Of a stretch of DNA of 60,322 nucleotides, positions 1 to 8,193 are shown piece by piece. Under the pieces are notes generated by a model that saw only the letters and a list, made by a program, of their open reading frames with translations, ran no database searches and was not told the origin of the DNA. The stretch is from NCBI GenBank assembly GCA_015055545.1, contig SVHY01000006.1:1-60322 (forward strand), written 5' to 3'. How positions within the stretch are numbered: the stretch's first letter is position 1; the number at the start of each line of letters is the position of its first letter. Made by a program: the position numbers and the translations under genes. Source of the DNA: Clostridiales bacterium (lineage in GTDB: Bacteria > Bacillota > Clostridia > Christensenellales > Borkfalkiaceae).

Positions 1-972
1 TTTTCCTCCGTCCGCAGTAATCGTCGAAGTTCTTTCCAGTTCTATTTTTCGGACACCAAAACGGAATTTCTTTTCGTCCTTTAATACCCCGTCTCGATAC
101 AGCCTTGCCGTTATATCATACAAATTTTGTTCACCATAATTTTTCGGATACCAAAGCTTAAACTTGCGTTTGCATTGCATACGAGCATTACAATCAAACA
201 AATCTTTCTTCATTACGAATGTATCGTCCCCGCACACACCCGTAATTTCAAGACTCGCCCCTTGCATGAAATCTTCATCACTATGCACATAAAACGCCGC
301 ATTGACTTGCGCAGTCCCATCACTTTCAACTGCATAGGTAAACAAATAAACTTCTTCTATTCTTTCCGCAGGCTTTTGTACAAGATATACCTCACGCCAA
401 AGCCCAGCCGAAACCAACCGTGGCATGATATCCCAGCCAAACGAAGAAGCAGCTTTTCGAAGTCCTAACGCATCGCAATTATAAGGCAATCCGTTTACCA
501 TCGCAGGCTGTAAAAATTGTCTAGAATATATTGTCGCGGGCTGAATATGTACAATAAGTTCGTTGCCCTTTCGTTTTAAATTCGGCACACAAAATTCATG
601 CTTTATAAACATATTTTCCGTATGTCCGATTTTTTCTCCGTTTAAGTAGATATCCGCAACAGTATCAATCCCCTCGAACACCAAAAACGTGTTTTCGTCC
701 GTGTCAAAATCCAAATCGAAAACTTCCGCATACCATAAATGCGTAGCCTCCCACTTTTGCATTTTTATTGGATTCGTGGAATAATACGGATCGTCAATGA
801 TGCCTTCACGAAGTAAGTCCAATTCAAAGTTTCCGGGAATTTTTCCTGTTATAGTCAGAAACCCTGATTTTTCAAGGTCTTTGAGACATTTAGGCTCAAA
901 CGCTTTCTCTTTAACCTCTTTGTTTTGAGCTAACGTTAACTGCATTTGTTCAAATTTTCTTACAACTTTCAT
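1..972 (-). CDS. GH2 beta-mannosidase-like glycoside hydrolase, N-terminal part (runs off left edge)
   Basis: The reading frame is open from an ATG at 972 to the window edge, giving 324 codons; the C-terminal part with the catalytic barrel lies outside. An AAAGGAG ribosome site stands about 6 nt before the ATG. Residues about 35-205 look like the GH2 sugar-binding jelly roll: WEATHLWYAEVFDL, FEGIDTVADIYLNGEKIG and FGWDIMPRLVSAGLWREVYL. The last follows the beta-mannosidase pattern in which an FGWDWGPR-like stretch precedes G-[IL]-W. An immunoglobulin-like second domain follows. Family knowledge: GH2 enzymes remove terminal beta-mannose, galactose or glucuronate. No signal peptide is visible, so it is probably cytoplasmic. 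The exact substrate cannot be settled without the catalytic domain. Confidence 0.85.
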   Translation of the reverse strand, partial: MKVVRKFEQMQLTLAQNKEVKEKAFEPKCLKDLEKSGFLTITGKIPGNFELDLLREGIIDDPYYSTNPIKMQKWEATHLWYAEVFDLDFDTDENTFLVFEGIDTVADIYLNGEKIGHTENMFIKHEFCVPNLKRKGNELIVHIQPATIYSRQFLQPAMVNGLPYNCDALGLRKAASSFGWDIMPRLVSAGLWREVYLVQKPAERIEEVYLFTYAVESDGTAQVNAAFYVHSDEDFMQGASLEITGVCGDDTFVMKKDLFDCNARMQCKRKFKLWYPKNYGEQNLYDITARLYRDGVLKDEKKFRFGVRKIELERTSTITADGGK

Positions 973-1086
973 GCCAATCTCCTTTTACTTTTTCTCATTA
1001 AATGTTTTTAACTGCTCGCTAAAATATTTCTTCGCATTATTATAAAAAATATTTTCTTTTCTTTTTCGCTCATTTTTGCCTATTTT

Positions 1087-2160
1087 TTACCGACTTTTAC
1101 AATTGCCTAAATATTTTTTCAAGACAGGCAATAACGTTTCCGCTATTCGATAAAATCCTAAATCGTTAGGATGACAAGTGTCTACACTACAACCGTCCCT
1201 GCCAAACGTTCCGTATAACCGCTCGCCCTCTATAAACGAAATCCATTTATCGCCCTGTTTCTTTGCATATTGATACGTTTCTGCGATGATATCCCTACGA
1301 CGAGATGCGAACGCATCGTATTCAAAATCAGGTTTAGAAATCAATACGATAGGCGCGTTTTGATTCTTCTCTCGTATTTTTTTATATAACGGCAAATGCG
1401 TAGTGGCAAGATAATCAACGTTCGGCGCGTTATAATCATAGTCAAGAACGTACAAATCGGCATGAAGCGATGCTAAATATTCCGCCATAAGCGGTTCTGC
1501 TTTACCGTTCCCCGAAAAGCCTAAATTCAAGTAATCTACGTTTAACCAACGGGATACAAGCGCCGCATAATCATTCCCTGGTCTTGACGCACAACCGCCT
1601 TGCGTAATCGAGCTACCGTAAAAAACAATCCACTTATCAAAACACGCCGCCTTCTTTATTGAACTGCCTTTTTTAACACCTATATACAGTTGTTCCACAC
1701 CGTTATACAAAGGAAAATATAACTCGACCGCCCTGTTTTTGACGGACGAAAATTTTCGTATTCCCTCAAAAGCGAAACGTTTTTCCGCTTGCATCAACGC
1801 TACGGCATCAGGCGTATATATCCCCTCAAATCGCCCGTCTGCATATAAAGAAAAGCCATACGTTGCCACAACGGGTATATGATTCATAAACCAACCTTTG
1901 GGTATCACCGCTTTTACGGCAACGTACGGCGAATCCGTTACAAAGCGCAATCTGCCACCCGAAGTATGCGTAGCAAGCACGCGCAAATCCGCACTTATCC
2001 TTTGTGCCGTTTCATCGTCCAAGCGCGCATATCTCGCGTTTTTTTCATCATAAAACACACCCGACAAAGAAAATACTGTATCGTTAGCGTTTATCCATTC
2101 CACGTCTTCTTCTTTTACTGTCGAAAGCTTGAAGTTTTCGTCTATTTGTTCAATGGTCAT
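1087..2160 (-). CDS. SGNH/GDSL hydrolase with N-terminal jelly-roll domain
   Basis: A 357-residue protein. The ATG at 2160 is preferred over upstream in-frame starts because a GGGGG tract precedes it by 4-5 nt. Residues 1-150 look like the beta-sandwich found in front of SGNH hydrolases. The catalytic half shows the block I serine in FYGSSITQGG, GFSGNG for the oxyanion Gly/Asn blocks, and D-x-x-HPND near the C terminus, which supplies the Asp and His of the triad. There is no signal peptide. In polysaccharide-use clusters this family removes acetyl or other acyl groups from sugars, which fits the neighbouring GH2 enzyme; the natural ester is not known. A perfect inverted repeat lies 31-49 nt upstream of the start. 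Confidence 0.85.
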   Translation of the reverse strand: MTIEQIDENFKLSTVKEEDVEWINANDTVFSLSGVFYDEKNARYARLDDETAQRISADLRVLATHTSGGRLRFVTDSPYVAVKAVIPKGWFMNHIPVVATYGFSLYADGRFEGIYTPDAVALMQAEKRFAFEGIRKFSSVKNRAVELYFPLYNGVEQLYIGVKKGSSIKKAACFDKWIVFYGSSITQGGCASRPGNDYAALVSRWLNVDYLNLGFSGNGKAEPLMAEYLASLHADLYVLDYDYNAPNVDYLATTHLPLYKKIREKNQNAPIVLISKPDFEYDAFASRRRDIIAETYQYAKKQGDKWISFIEGERLYGTFGRDGCSVDTCHPNDLGFYRIAETLLPVLKKYLGNCKSR

Positions 2161-2190
2161 TTTTGCCCCCATTATGAAATATTGTGTACG

Positions 2191-2209
2191 TTTATTGTAG
2201 TACAATAAA
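2191..2209. promoter_or_regulatory. Perfect 9-1-9 inverted repeat, candidate operator
   Basis: TTTATTGTA-G-TACAATAAA lies in the divergent space between the SGNH hydrolase (start 2160, minus) and the EamA permease (start 2335, plus). Its symmetry and position just upstream of the hydrolase start suggest a dimeric repressor site. No regulator is assigned. Confidence 0.5.
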
Positions 2210-2283
2210 GGAATTTTTTCTATAACAAAATTCGTCTATATTATGAAAAAAACAGGAAAGTAGTTTTGCACCAAAAGCGCTCC

Positions 2284-2312
2284 TTTACAAAAAAAAGCCA
2301 TCGTGTTATAAT
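2284..2312 (+). promoter_or_regulatory. Sigma-A promoter of the EamA permease
   Basis: TTTACA (2284-2289) and a consensus TATAAT (2307-2312) are separated by exactly 17 bp. A GAGG ribosome site follows before the ATG at 2335. Confidence 0.7.
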
Positions 2313-2334
2313 GACGAAAAGTATGAGGTAAAAT

Positions 2335-3207
2335 ATGATTAATTACGGTATTCTCAGCGGCGGCGTAATGCTTTCCGTGGGACAAAGCTTAGCAAGCAAA
2401 CAATACGTCGTACAAACCGCCGATAGAAAAGATAGCGAATATTTTTACAATTTTATTATGAGTTCCTCACGTTTGATTTTGTTTGCCGTGTGGATTTCTT
2501 TCGGGTTTCATTTTGACTGGACAACGTTTTTATTTGCTATCGGTTTTGCTGTAGGCGCATGCCTTAACCAAATCGGCGGTCTCTTAGCCACGAAAAACGG
2601 TCCGTTATCTCTAACGAACCTATTAATTCAACTCTCTTTGATTATTCCTATCTTATACGGCTTTATATTCTGGGACGAACAAATAACACCTTTATCGATT
2701 ATCGGTCTTGTTTTAGTCATTGTTGCTTTGTTTTTTATATTAAAACAAAATAAGGACAAACCAAAAGAAAACAAAATTTCGTTGAAATGGTTAATTGCCG
2801 TTTTGGTGTCCGTGGGTGGCAACGCATTCGCCGTAATCGTTCAAAAACAACAACAAATCGTATGCAACGGACAATATATGCAAACGCTACTGTTTTTTTC
2901 ATCTGCATTCGTGTTTGCGTACTTTTTTATCGTCTATCTTTTACGTTGCAAACGTTGCGATAACCGATCGTTATTAAAACACGCCTACTTGCCTTGCGCT
3001 GGTGGACTTTGCAACGGTGGCGTAAACATTACAACCATGTTTTTAGCCACCCGCTTATCTTCGCAAATCGTGTACCCCATACTCGCGTTATGCTCGATTA
3101 TACTTACCCAAATCGCCGCCACGTTTCTTTATCGGGAACGTTTAACAAAATGGCAAGCCGTCGGATTACTTCTCGGCACAGTCGCCATTGTACTATTGAA
3201 TATATAA
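2335..3207 (+). CDS. EamA/DMT-superfamily transporter
   Basis: A 290-residue, very hydrophobic protein with about ten predicted membrane segments arranged as two five-helix halves (about 1-140 and 145-290), the pattern of drug/metabolite transporters. The second half ends with YPILALCSIILTQIAATFLYRE followed by a final helix, resembling the end of EamA repeats. The start is set by GAGG before ATG and by the promoter at 2284-2312. It is transcribed away from the SGNH hydrolase and convergent with the oxidoreductase operon. It may export or import a small metabolite such as a sugar or amino acid; the sequence does not say which. Confidence 0.8.
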   Translation: MINYGILSGGVMLSVGQSLASKQYVVQTADRKDSEYFYNFIMSSSRLILFAVWISFGFHFDWTTFLFAIGFAVGACLNQIGGLLATKNGPLSLTNLLIQLSLIIPILYGFIFWDEQITPLSIIGLVLVIVALFFILKQNKDKPKENKISLKWLIAVLVSVGGNAFAVIVQKQQQIVCNGQYMQTLLFFSSAFVFAYFFIVYLLRCKRCDNRSLLKHAYLPCAGGLCNGGVNITTMFLATRLSSQIVYPILALCSIILTQIAATFLYRERLTKWQAVGLLLGTVAIVLLNI

Positions 3208-3209
3208 AA

Positions 3210-3236
3210 AATATCAGAGTTTTTAACCCTGATATT
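3210..3236 (+). terminator. Weak hairpin after the EamA gene
   Basis: AATATCAG and CTGATATT (3210-3217 and 3229-3236) form an 8-bp stem just after the stop codon, preceded by an A-run. There is no clear T-run behind it, so termination is uncertain. Confidence 0.4.
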
Positions 3237-3290
3237 GTCTAATATAATGATACAACAAGATGCCTTTCGAGAAAATTCGGTTGTTTTATT

Positions 3291-3491
3291 TTAATAATTT
3301 TTTGGGGAGGCAAACTTGGGCAAGAAGCGCTGAATTTCTTTATTTATAAGGCTTTCCGACTCTTCGCGGACGGCTTCGGAAAACCGCAGGTTTTCTTTGG
3401 CGTAAGCCAAGCCCCCTAATCGCCAACAAAAAACGGGTTCTATAATAAATGTTGGGATATGAGAAAAATAACTCAACATTATTATAGAACC
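3291..3491. other. Hairpin-rich intergenic segment, possible dispersed repeat or remnant
   Basis: The 370-bp gap between the EamA gene and the convergent oxidoreductase operon holds several stems: GAAAACC-GCA-GGTTTTC (3379-3395), CTTTGGC-GTAA-GCCAAG (3395-3411), and a long imperfect inverted repeat (3436-3454 with 3474-3491, one bulged base). A 62-codon minus-strand frame at 3291-3479 starts inside the last repeat and has no ribosome site, so I do not call it a gene. The look is that of a small repeated element or structured transcript. Confidence 0.4.
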
Positions 3492-3579
3492 TTAAAAATT
3501 TCTTTATAAAAATTCCGTTTCTAAAAGAATACTATCGTCTCCCTTTTGGATAATGTTCTTGCTTTTATCCGCTAAACGT

Positions 3580-4527
3580 TCAAAAATTTTTATACGCTTG
3601 TGATATAATCCTTATACTTTTTGCGCCTTCCACTCCGTTGATAGGGAAAGAACGAGCGTTTTTTACGCAATCATAAAAATCTTGCATTAAAACTTTATGT
3701 CCAGAACCATAGCTTTTTTTACCGTAAACTTTACCGTCGTTTGTGAAAGAAATCAGTTCATCGTTTATGAGAACATTGTTCGGCATTACCCGAATCGTTT
3801 CCGTTTCCGTACGCAGGATAAGTTCTACGGGAAACACAACGCAAGATGCATTGGTCGCAAAAAGATTAAATCCCGTTCCGTCCTCCTTATGGCAGATAAT
3901 CGTTGCGGTATCTTCCACTTCAATCGTATCCGTTAAGGTAAGATTCGTCGTGCTTGCATATACCTTTTCTGGCATACCGCAAAACCATTGTAAAAGGTCG
4001 AGCGTATGTATTGCTTGGTTAATAAGCACGCCGCCACCCTCGGTTTCCCATTTCCCGCGCCAGCTCGCCGAGTTGTAATACTCTTTATTTCGACGCCAAG
4101 CCACGATACCCGTTGCGCCTATCAACTTTTTATCCTGTAAATATTCTTTAACGTACGTATTTGCAGGCGTGTATCGGTTTTGGAAACAAACGCCAAGCTG
4201 CGCTTTCGATTCCTTCTCCGCCGCTAAAATCACGGGAATATCTTCTTCCTTTATGCACATAGGCTTTTCACAAAGCACGTTGATATCCCGCTTTAACGCA
4301 GCCACAATCATTTCCGTATGCAAATAATGCGGCGTACAAATATGCACGATATCAGGACGCACTTCGTCAAGCATTTTTGCATAGTCAACGTACCCCGAAA
4401 TCTCGGGGTACTGTTTTAATTTCTCTTCATCACAATCGCAAACGGCTACGATTTCCGTACCCAACTCTTTGAGCACGGAAATATGTATCTTGCCTATAAC
4501 GCCTAAACCGATTATTGCACATTTCAT
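3580..4527 (-). CDS. Gfo/Idh/MocA-family oxidoreductase
   Basis: A 315-residue protein. The ATG at 4527 is used because AAGGA lies about 9 nt before it; a TTG two codons upstream is too close to that site. The N terminus IIGLGVIGKIHISVL is the dinucleotide-binding Rossmann start. CEKPMC carries the family Lys of the EKP motif, and EGGGVLINQAIHTLD is the conserved substrate-domain stretch with the catalytic-region His and Asp. The family oxidises or reduces sugar hydroxyl/keto groups with NAD(P). It is the last gene of a four-gene operon (7348 to 3580), 25 nt after a related dehydrogenase, which suggests the pair acts on successive forms of one sugar. Confidence 0.88.
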   Translation of the reverse strand: MKCAIIGLGVIGKIHISVLKELGTEIVAVCDCDEEKLKQYPEISGYVDYAKMLDEVRPDIVHICTPHYLHTEMIVAALKRDINVLCEKPMCIKEEDIPVILAAEKESKAQLGVCFQNRYTPANTYVKEYLQDKKLIGATGIVAWRRNKEYYNSASWRGKWETEGGGVLINQAIHTLDLLQWFCGMPEKVYASTTNLTLTDTIEVEDTATIICHKEDGTGFNLFATNASCVVFPVELILRTETETIRVMPNNVLINDELISFTNDGKVYGKKSYGSGHKVLMQDFYDCVKNARSFPINGVEGAKSIRIISQAYKNF

Positions 4528-4552
4528 ATACAATATTCCTTACAAATCAAAG

Positions 4553-5728
4553 TTATTTCTTTACGTCTCCAAACGAATTACTCATTTCTGCAACGCCAAC
4601 GTCTTGGTCCTCTTTCAACTTGGACGTAGCTCTTCTACGGTTAAGCTCCGTTAAATACACTTCTTCGTCAACAGGCAACGTTACTTCCTCGCCGTTTCTC
4701 CAACCCGAAAGCTCAATTGCGTTCATAAGCTCAACGCCGTTAATCCCGTCAACGCCTTGTACGAACTGTTCTTCCAAGCCCAAAATCGCATTGGCAAAAT
4801 TGTTGAGTATCCCTACGTGTTGCAAGTTTTCTCCGTCTGTTTCCACTTCGATAATCTCGTATTTCGGGCGTTTAAAGCCTGTTTCCGCCGTGTTTGAAAA
4901 CGCCAATGAGTCTTCTTCGTTTTTATACCATTTTAATTTATCACCCTCACAAAGCAACTTACCTTTCGTTCCGGAAACTTCAAAACGGTTTGTGCCAGGA
5001 GTTTCGCCCGTCGTGGTAATAAATACGCCCGTCGCCCCGTTTTTATAACGGAAATACGCCGTTACTTCGTCTTCTACTTCGATATCGTGCCATTGACCGT
5101 ATTGACAAAAACCGCGCACCGTTTCGGGCATTTCTCCCACTACCCATTGCACGAGGTCGATTTGGTGGGGACATTGATTGATAAGCACGCCACCGCCTTC
5201 GCCTGCCCACGTTGCACGCCAACCGCCGCTATTGTAATACGCTTGCGTACGGAACCAGTTGGTAATAATCCAGTTCACTCTTTGCAATTCACCGATGCCG
5301 CCCTCTTGAATAATTTCACGCATTTTACGGTACACGCAGTTGGTACGCTGATTGAACATCATCGCAAATCTTGCTTTATGCTGTTTTGCAAATTCGTTCA
5401 TTTCACGAACCTGCTTGGTATACACACCTGCCGGCTTATCGCATATAACGTGTATATCCCGTTTCAAACACTCCATAACGATTTCAGGGTGAATATAATG
5501 CGGCGTTTCTACCAAAACCGCGTCGCACACTCCGCTATCCAACATTTCGATATAATTATCGTAATACGCAATACCCGCAAATTTTTCTTTTGCAGCTTCA
5601 AGTCTGCTCGCTTTATTGTCGCAAACCGCTGCAAGCACACCGTTCTCTACCTTTCCCTCTTGGAAAAACTTAGCATAAAGCGAGCCTTGATTTCCCATAC
5701 CAACAATACCAAATCTTACCTTTTCCAT
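4553..5728 (-). CDS. Gfo/Idh/MocA-family oxidoreductase
   Basis: A 391-residue member of the same family as the downstream gene. Rossmann motif FGIVGMGNQGSLYA at the N terminus, CDKPAGVYTKQ with the catalytic-region Lys at about residue 95, and EGGGVLINQCPHQIDLVQW with the His/Asp pair around residue 180. Its AAGGAG site overlaps the stop of the preceding epimerase gene, with only 4 nt between stop and ATG, so translation is probably coupled. The family usually handles cyclic polyols, sugars or glycosides. With two dehydrogenases and two TIM-barrel isomerases in one transcript, an oxidise-epimerise/eliminate-reduce cycle on a sugar is plausible (inference). Confidence 0.9.
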   Translation of the reverse strand: MEKVRFGIVGMGNQGSLYAKFFQEGKVENGVLAAVCDNKASRLEAAKEKFAGIAYYDNYIEMLDSGVCDAVLVETPHYIHPEIVMECLKRDIHVICDKPAGVYTKQVREMNEFAKQHKARFAMMFNQRTNCVYRKMREIIQEGGIGELQRVNWIITNWFRTQAYYNSGGWRATWAGEGGGVLINQCPHQIDLVQWVVGEMPETVRGFCQYGQWHDIEVEDEVTAYFRYKNGATGVFITTTGETPGTNRFEVSGTKGKLLCEGDKLKWYKNEEDSLAFSNTAETGFKRPKYEIIEVETDGENLQHVGILNNFANAILGLEEQFVQGVDGINGVELMNAIELSGWRNGEEVTLPVDEEVYLTELNRRRATSKLKEDQDVGVAEMSNSFGDVKK

Positions 5729-5732
5729 TGTC

Positions 5733-6503
5733 TTAAAGCTCCTTTTGAATGTACCTTATACTTCTTTCCACTTCGCCTAACGTATCGGGTAAAAGCGCTG
5801 CGTTATCCTGTTCTACTAAGTAATATTCCACACCGAGAGTTTTCATTTTCTCTACGATTGCTTTGAAATTGAGCAGACCTTCTCCCACAGGACTGAATGT
5901 GGGCTCAATCCTTTTCGTTTCTTCGTTATATATTTGTTTATAGTCTTTTAAATGCACGCAAGCAATTCTGCCCTTTAATTTTTCAAGCGTAGATATAATA
6001 TCTACCCCACCGTATTGCAACCAATACGTATCTGCGGTAAAATTGATATACGGCGCATTTTCGATCATATAATCAAATACCGTTTGATTACCGTGTTTCA
6101 AGAATTCAAACTGGTGATGGTGATAAAAGAATTTAAACCCGTTTTTCGCCATTTTTTCGCCTGCTGCGTTTAACAATTCTACCGCCTTTTTACATTCCGT
6201 TTCGTTGATTATGCTTGGAATGGGCATTGCCCCCAAACCAATGTACTTACAATTAAATTGTGCGTGTTCTTCCATCAAAATTTCCGTTTCGTTTACAATA
6301 CGATCGTACTTCACGTGCGTAAGACAAATAGGCATACCTGTCTCTTCGCTTACACGCTTAATTCTGTCCACTTCAAGAGGGGCGCCCGAATATTGCAAAT
6401 ACGAATATCCCATCTCTTTTAATTTCTTTGCCGTTTCTAAAAATTCTTCTTCCGTTTTAATCAAATTCCGAATGGAAAAAAGATTCAAGCCTACTTCTTT
6501 CAT
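5733..6503 (-). CDS. TIM-barrel sugar (phosphate) isomerase/epimerase
   Basis: A 256-residue protein of the AP-endonuclease-2-like TIM-barrel superfamily (IolE/IolI/TSE type). Visible metal-site stretches are FFYHHHQFEF, FTADTYW, CVHLKDYK and YYLVEQDN near the C terminus, matching the usual Glu-Asp-His-Glu arrangement at strand ends. Length is normal for the family. Its ATG overlaps the stop of the gene before it by 4 nt (ATGA), a sign of translational coupling. Members isomerise keto-sugars, dehydrate inosose or cleave keto-glycosides; the substrate here is unknown. Confidence 0.85.
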   Translation of the reverse strand: MKEVGLNLFSIRNLIKTEEEFLETAKKLKEMGYSYLQYSGAPLEVDRIKRVSEETGMPICLTHVKYDRIVNETEILMEEHAQFNCKYIGLGAMPIPSIINETECKKAVELLNAAGEKMAKNGFKFFYHHHQFEFLKHGNQTVFDYMIENAPYINFTADTYWLQYGGVDIISTLEKLKGRIACVHLKDYKQIYNEETKRIEPTFSPVGEGLLNFKAIVEKMKTLGVEYYLVEQDNAALLPDTLGEVERSIRYIQKEL

Positions 6504-7348
6504 TTTACAAATTCTCCTTTTTCTTCTTTATAATTCAGTTCTTTTAATATATTTTTCAACGCCACAACCGCCGCGTCAAAAGCTTCTTGTTCGTTTGCAA
6601 AGGTAAATTTATGCTTCATTTCCGTGTTATCAATACTCTTATAAGCATCAAACTCCATCAAATGCGGCTCAAGCGTCAATACCTTTTCGCTGTCTATCTT
6701 TGCTACTAATTCCTTGATTTTACCGTCCCCATACCCCGCAGGCACAAGCTCGCCCGTGCTCGCGATGACTTCTTTGATATGGAAATAGTCCGTTTTTGCA
6801 TGAAACGTCGCAAGCGTTTCTTCTGCCGATTGCCCACACTGCAAATAGTTTGCGGGGTCGTATACGTATTTTAACCCGTCTACGTTTTGCATGATTTTTA
6901 ATACGCGTTCAACCGTATCCCCAAAAACGTCTTTCTCGTTTTCATGGCACATATCCACGCCGTATTCCTTGCCGATTTTTACCATTTCTTGAAGATAAGC
7001 AAACACCTTTTCTTCTTTTTCGTACGCATTGAAAAAGCTGAACATTCGGATCCTTTGCGCCTTGAAAATATTCGCGAGCTTACAAACGTGTCTTACCTTT
7101 TCGCAATACTCAGAAAAATCAACGTCTATATCCACTTTACCCAACGGCGAACCGATGGACCACACGGAAATCCCGTTTTCTTCTAATTCCTTTTGATAAG
7201 CCTTTGCCTCTTCTTCCGTAAACTCAGCTACGTTCTTTCCCGCAATCGACCGCAATTCCATAAGGGAAATGCCGTTTCGCTTCAACGCGGAAATTTGTTC
7301 TTTTAGACTACTTCCCGCTTCGTCGGAAAATGCACTTAATTTTATCAT
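6500..7348 (-). CDS. TIM-barrel sugar (phosphate) isomerase/epimerase
   Basis: A 282-residue protein, first gene of the four-gene operon. The ATG at 7348 has AAGGAG 5 nt upstream; a GTG two codons earlier overlaps that site. It begins KLSAFSDEAG, typical of this TIM-barrel family, and carries CHENEKD, YDPANYLQCGQ, FHIKEV and LTLEPHL as candidate metal ligands. It shares fold but little sequence with the next gene, so the two probably catalyse different steps. The promoter at 7398-7426 lies back-to-back with that of an AraC-type gene, the obvious candidate regulator. Confidence 0.85.
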   Translation of the reverse strand: MIKLSAFSDEAGSSLKEQISALKRNGISLMELRSIAGKNVAEFTEEEAKAYQKELEENGISVWSIGSPLGKVDIDVDFSEYCEKVRHVCKLANIFKAQRIRMFSFFNAYEKEEKVFAYLQEMVKIGKEYGVDMCHENEKDVFGDTVERVLKIMQNVDGLKYVYDPANYLQCGQSAEETLATFHAKTDYFHIKEVIASTGELVPAGYGDGKIKELVAKIDSEKVLTLEPHLMEFDAYKSIDNTEMKHKFTFANEQEAFDAAVVALKNILKELNYKEEKGEFVK

Positions 7349-7397
7349 ATACACTCCTTTTTTATTTGACTTTTATTTTCTTTTTTTATATACTTAA

Positions 7398-7426
7398 ATT
7401 ATAACATCCTAAAATTGGACGTGCAA
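7398..7426 (-). promoter_or_regulatory. Promoter of the epimerase/dehydrogenase operon
   Basis: On the minus strand TTGCAC (7421-7426) and TATAAT (7398-7403) are 17 bp apart. The -35 box abuts the -35 of the divergent AraC gene. Confidence 0.65.
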
Positions 7427-7444
7427 GTATTTTTTTATTATTTT
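7415..7444 (+). promoter_or_regulatory. Probable promoter of the AraC gene at 7457
   Basis: TTGGAC (7415-7420) with a weak -10 (TATTTT, 7439-7444, 18-bp spacing). The -10 ends only 12 nt before the ATG and no Shine-Dalgarno sequence is present. Confidence 0.45.
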
Positions 7445-7456
7445 TAGCATTATCTT

Positions 7457-8191
7457 ATGATTAATTTAACATTTTACAGACATAATCTAAAATTACCGCA
7501 TACTGGAATAAACGCAAACAAGATTCCTTATAACGAACTCACGGTCGTTTTCAAGGGACGCTTATGTTATACGGTAAACGGCGTAGACGTGCCACTTGAA
7601 AAGGGAGATATTATTTATATACCGAAAGATAATTTACGACAACGCGCCCCCGTCAGCGACGCCGAGTATATCAGTTTTAATTTCAAAACGGATACGCCCG
7701 TTCATCTACCACTTTCCATGAAAGATGGTATGAGCGAAATCGTATATAATCTTCTACACGTCTTCGATTCTATTTTTCAATATACCAACAATCTTCAAGA
7801 CGAGCGTTTCGAATTGATTTTATCGTGTTTGTTAAAACAGCTACAAAAGCAATACGAACTGCAATCCGAGCCCTTGCTCGTTGCCAAGATAAAGAATTAT
7901 ATAAGATTAAATTTTTCGCATAAAATCACGCTTGCGGATATAAGTATGGATACGCATTATTCTATCCCTCATTGTGAAATGATTTTTAAGCAAACGACGG
8001 GAATGTCGATTGCACGGTATATTATCAAAAAACGTATTGACGAATCCAAATCTTTATTACAAGAAGGAACGTTATCCTTACCCGAAATCGCCGACGAAGT
8101 TGGATTTTCTGATTACAACTACTTTTCGCGCGCATTTAAAAAAGAAGTCGGGATAACGCCACACCGTTATAAAAATTCATATTATTTATAA
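7457..8191 (+). CDS. AraC-family transcriptional regulator
   Basis: A 244-residue regulator. Residues 1-95 form a cupin-like sensor (VPLEKGDIIYIPKDN is the usual conserved turn), and residues about 145-244 are the two helix-turn-helix AraC domain, ending IADEVGFSDYNYFSRAFKKEVGITPHRYK, i.e. the family signature (quoted in two parts: IADEVGFSDYNYFSRAF and KKEVGITPHRYK). It is divergent from the epimerase/dehydrogenase operon and shares a 100-bp control region with it, so it probably activates that operon when the sugar is present. No ribosome site is visible; see the leaderless-mRNA finding. Confidence 0.9.
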   Translation: MINLTFYRHNLKLPHTGINANKIPYNELTVVFKGRLCYTVNGVDVPLEKGDIIYIPKDNLRQRAPVSDAEYISFNFKTDTPVHLPLSMKDGMSEIVYNLLHVFDSIFQYTNNLQDERFELILSCLLKQLQKQYELQSEPLLVAKIKNYIRLNFSHKITLADISMDTHYSIPHCEMIFKQTTGMSIARYIIKKRIDESKSLLQEGTLSLPEIADEVGFSDYNYFSRAFKKEVGITPHRYKNSYYL

Positions 8192-8193
8192 CT

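Noticed and set aside
127-468. 113-codon plus-strand open frame near the left edge
   Set aside because: It lies wholly antisense to the GH2 gene, whose protein motifs are clear, and has no ribosome site.
3291-3479. 62-codon minus-strand open frame in the intergenic hairpin region
   Set aside because: No ribosome site, start codon inside an inverted repeat, low-complexity composition; treated as structured or repeat DNA.
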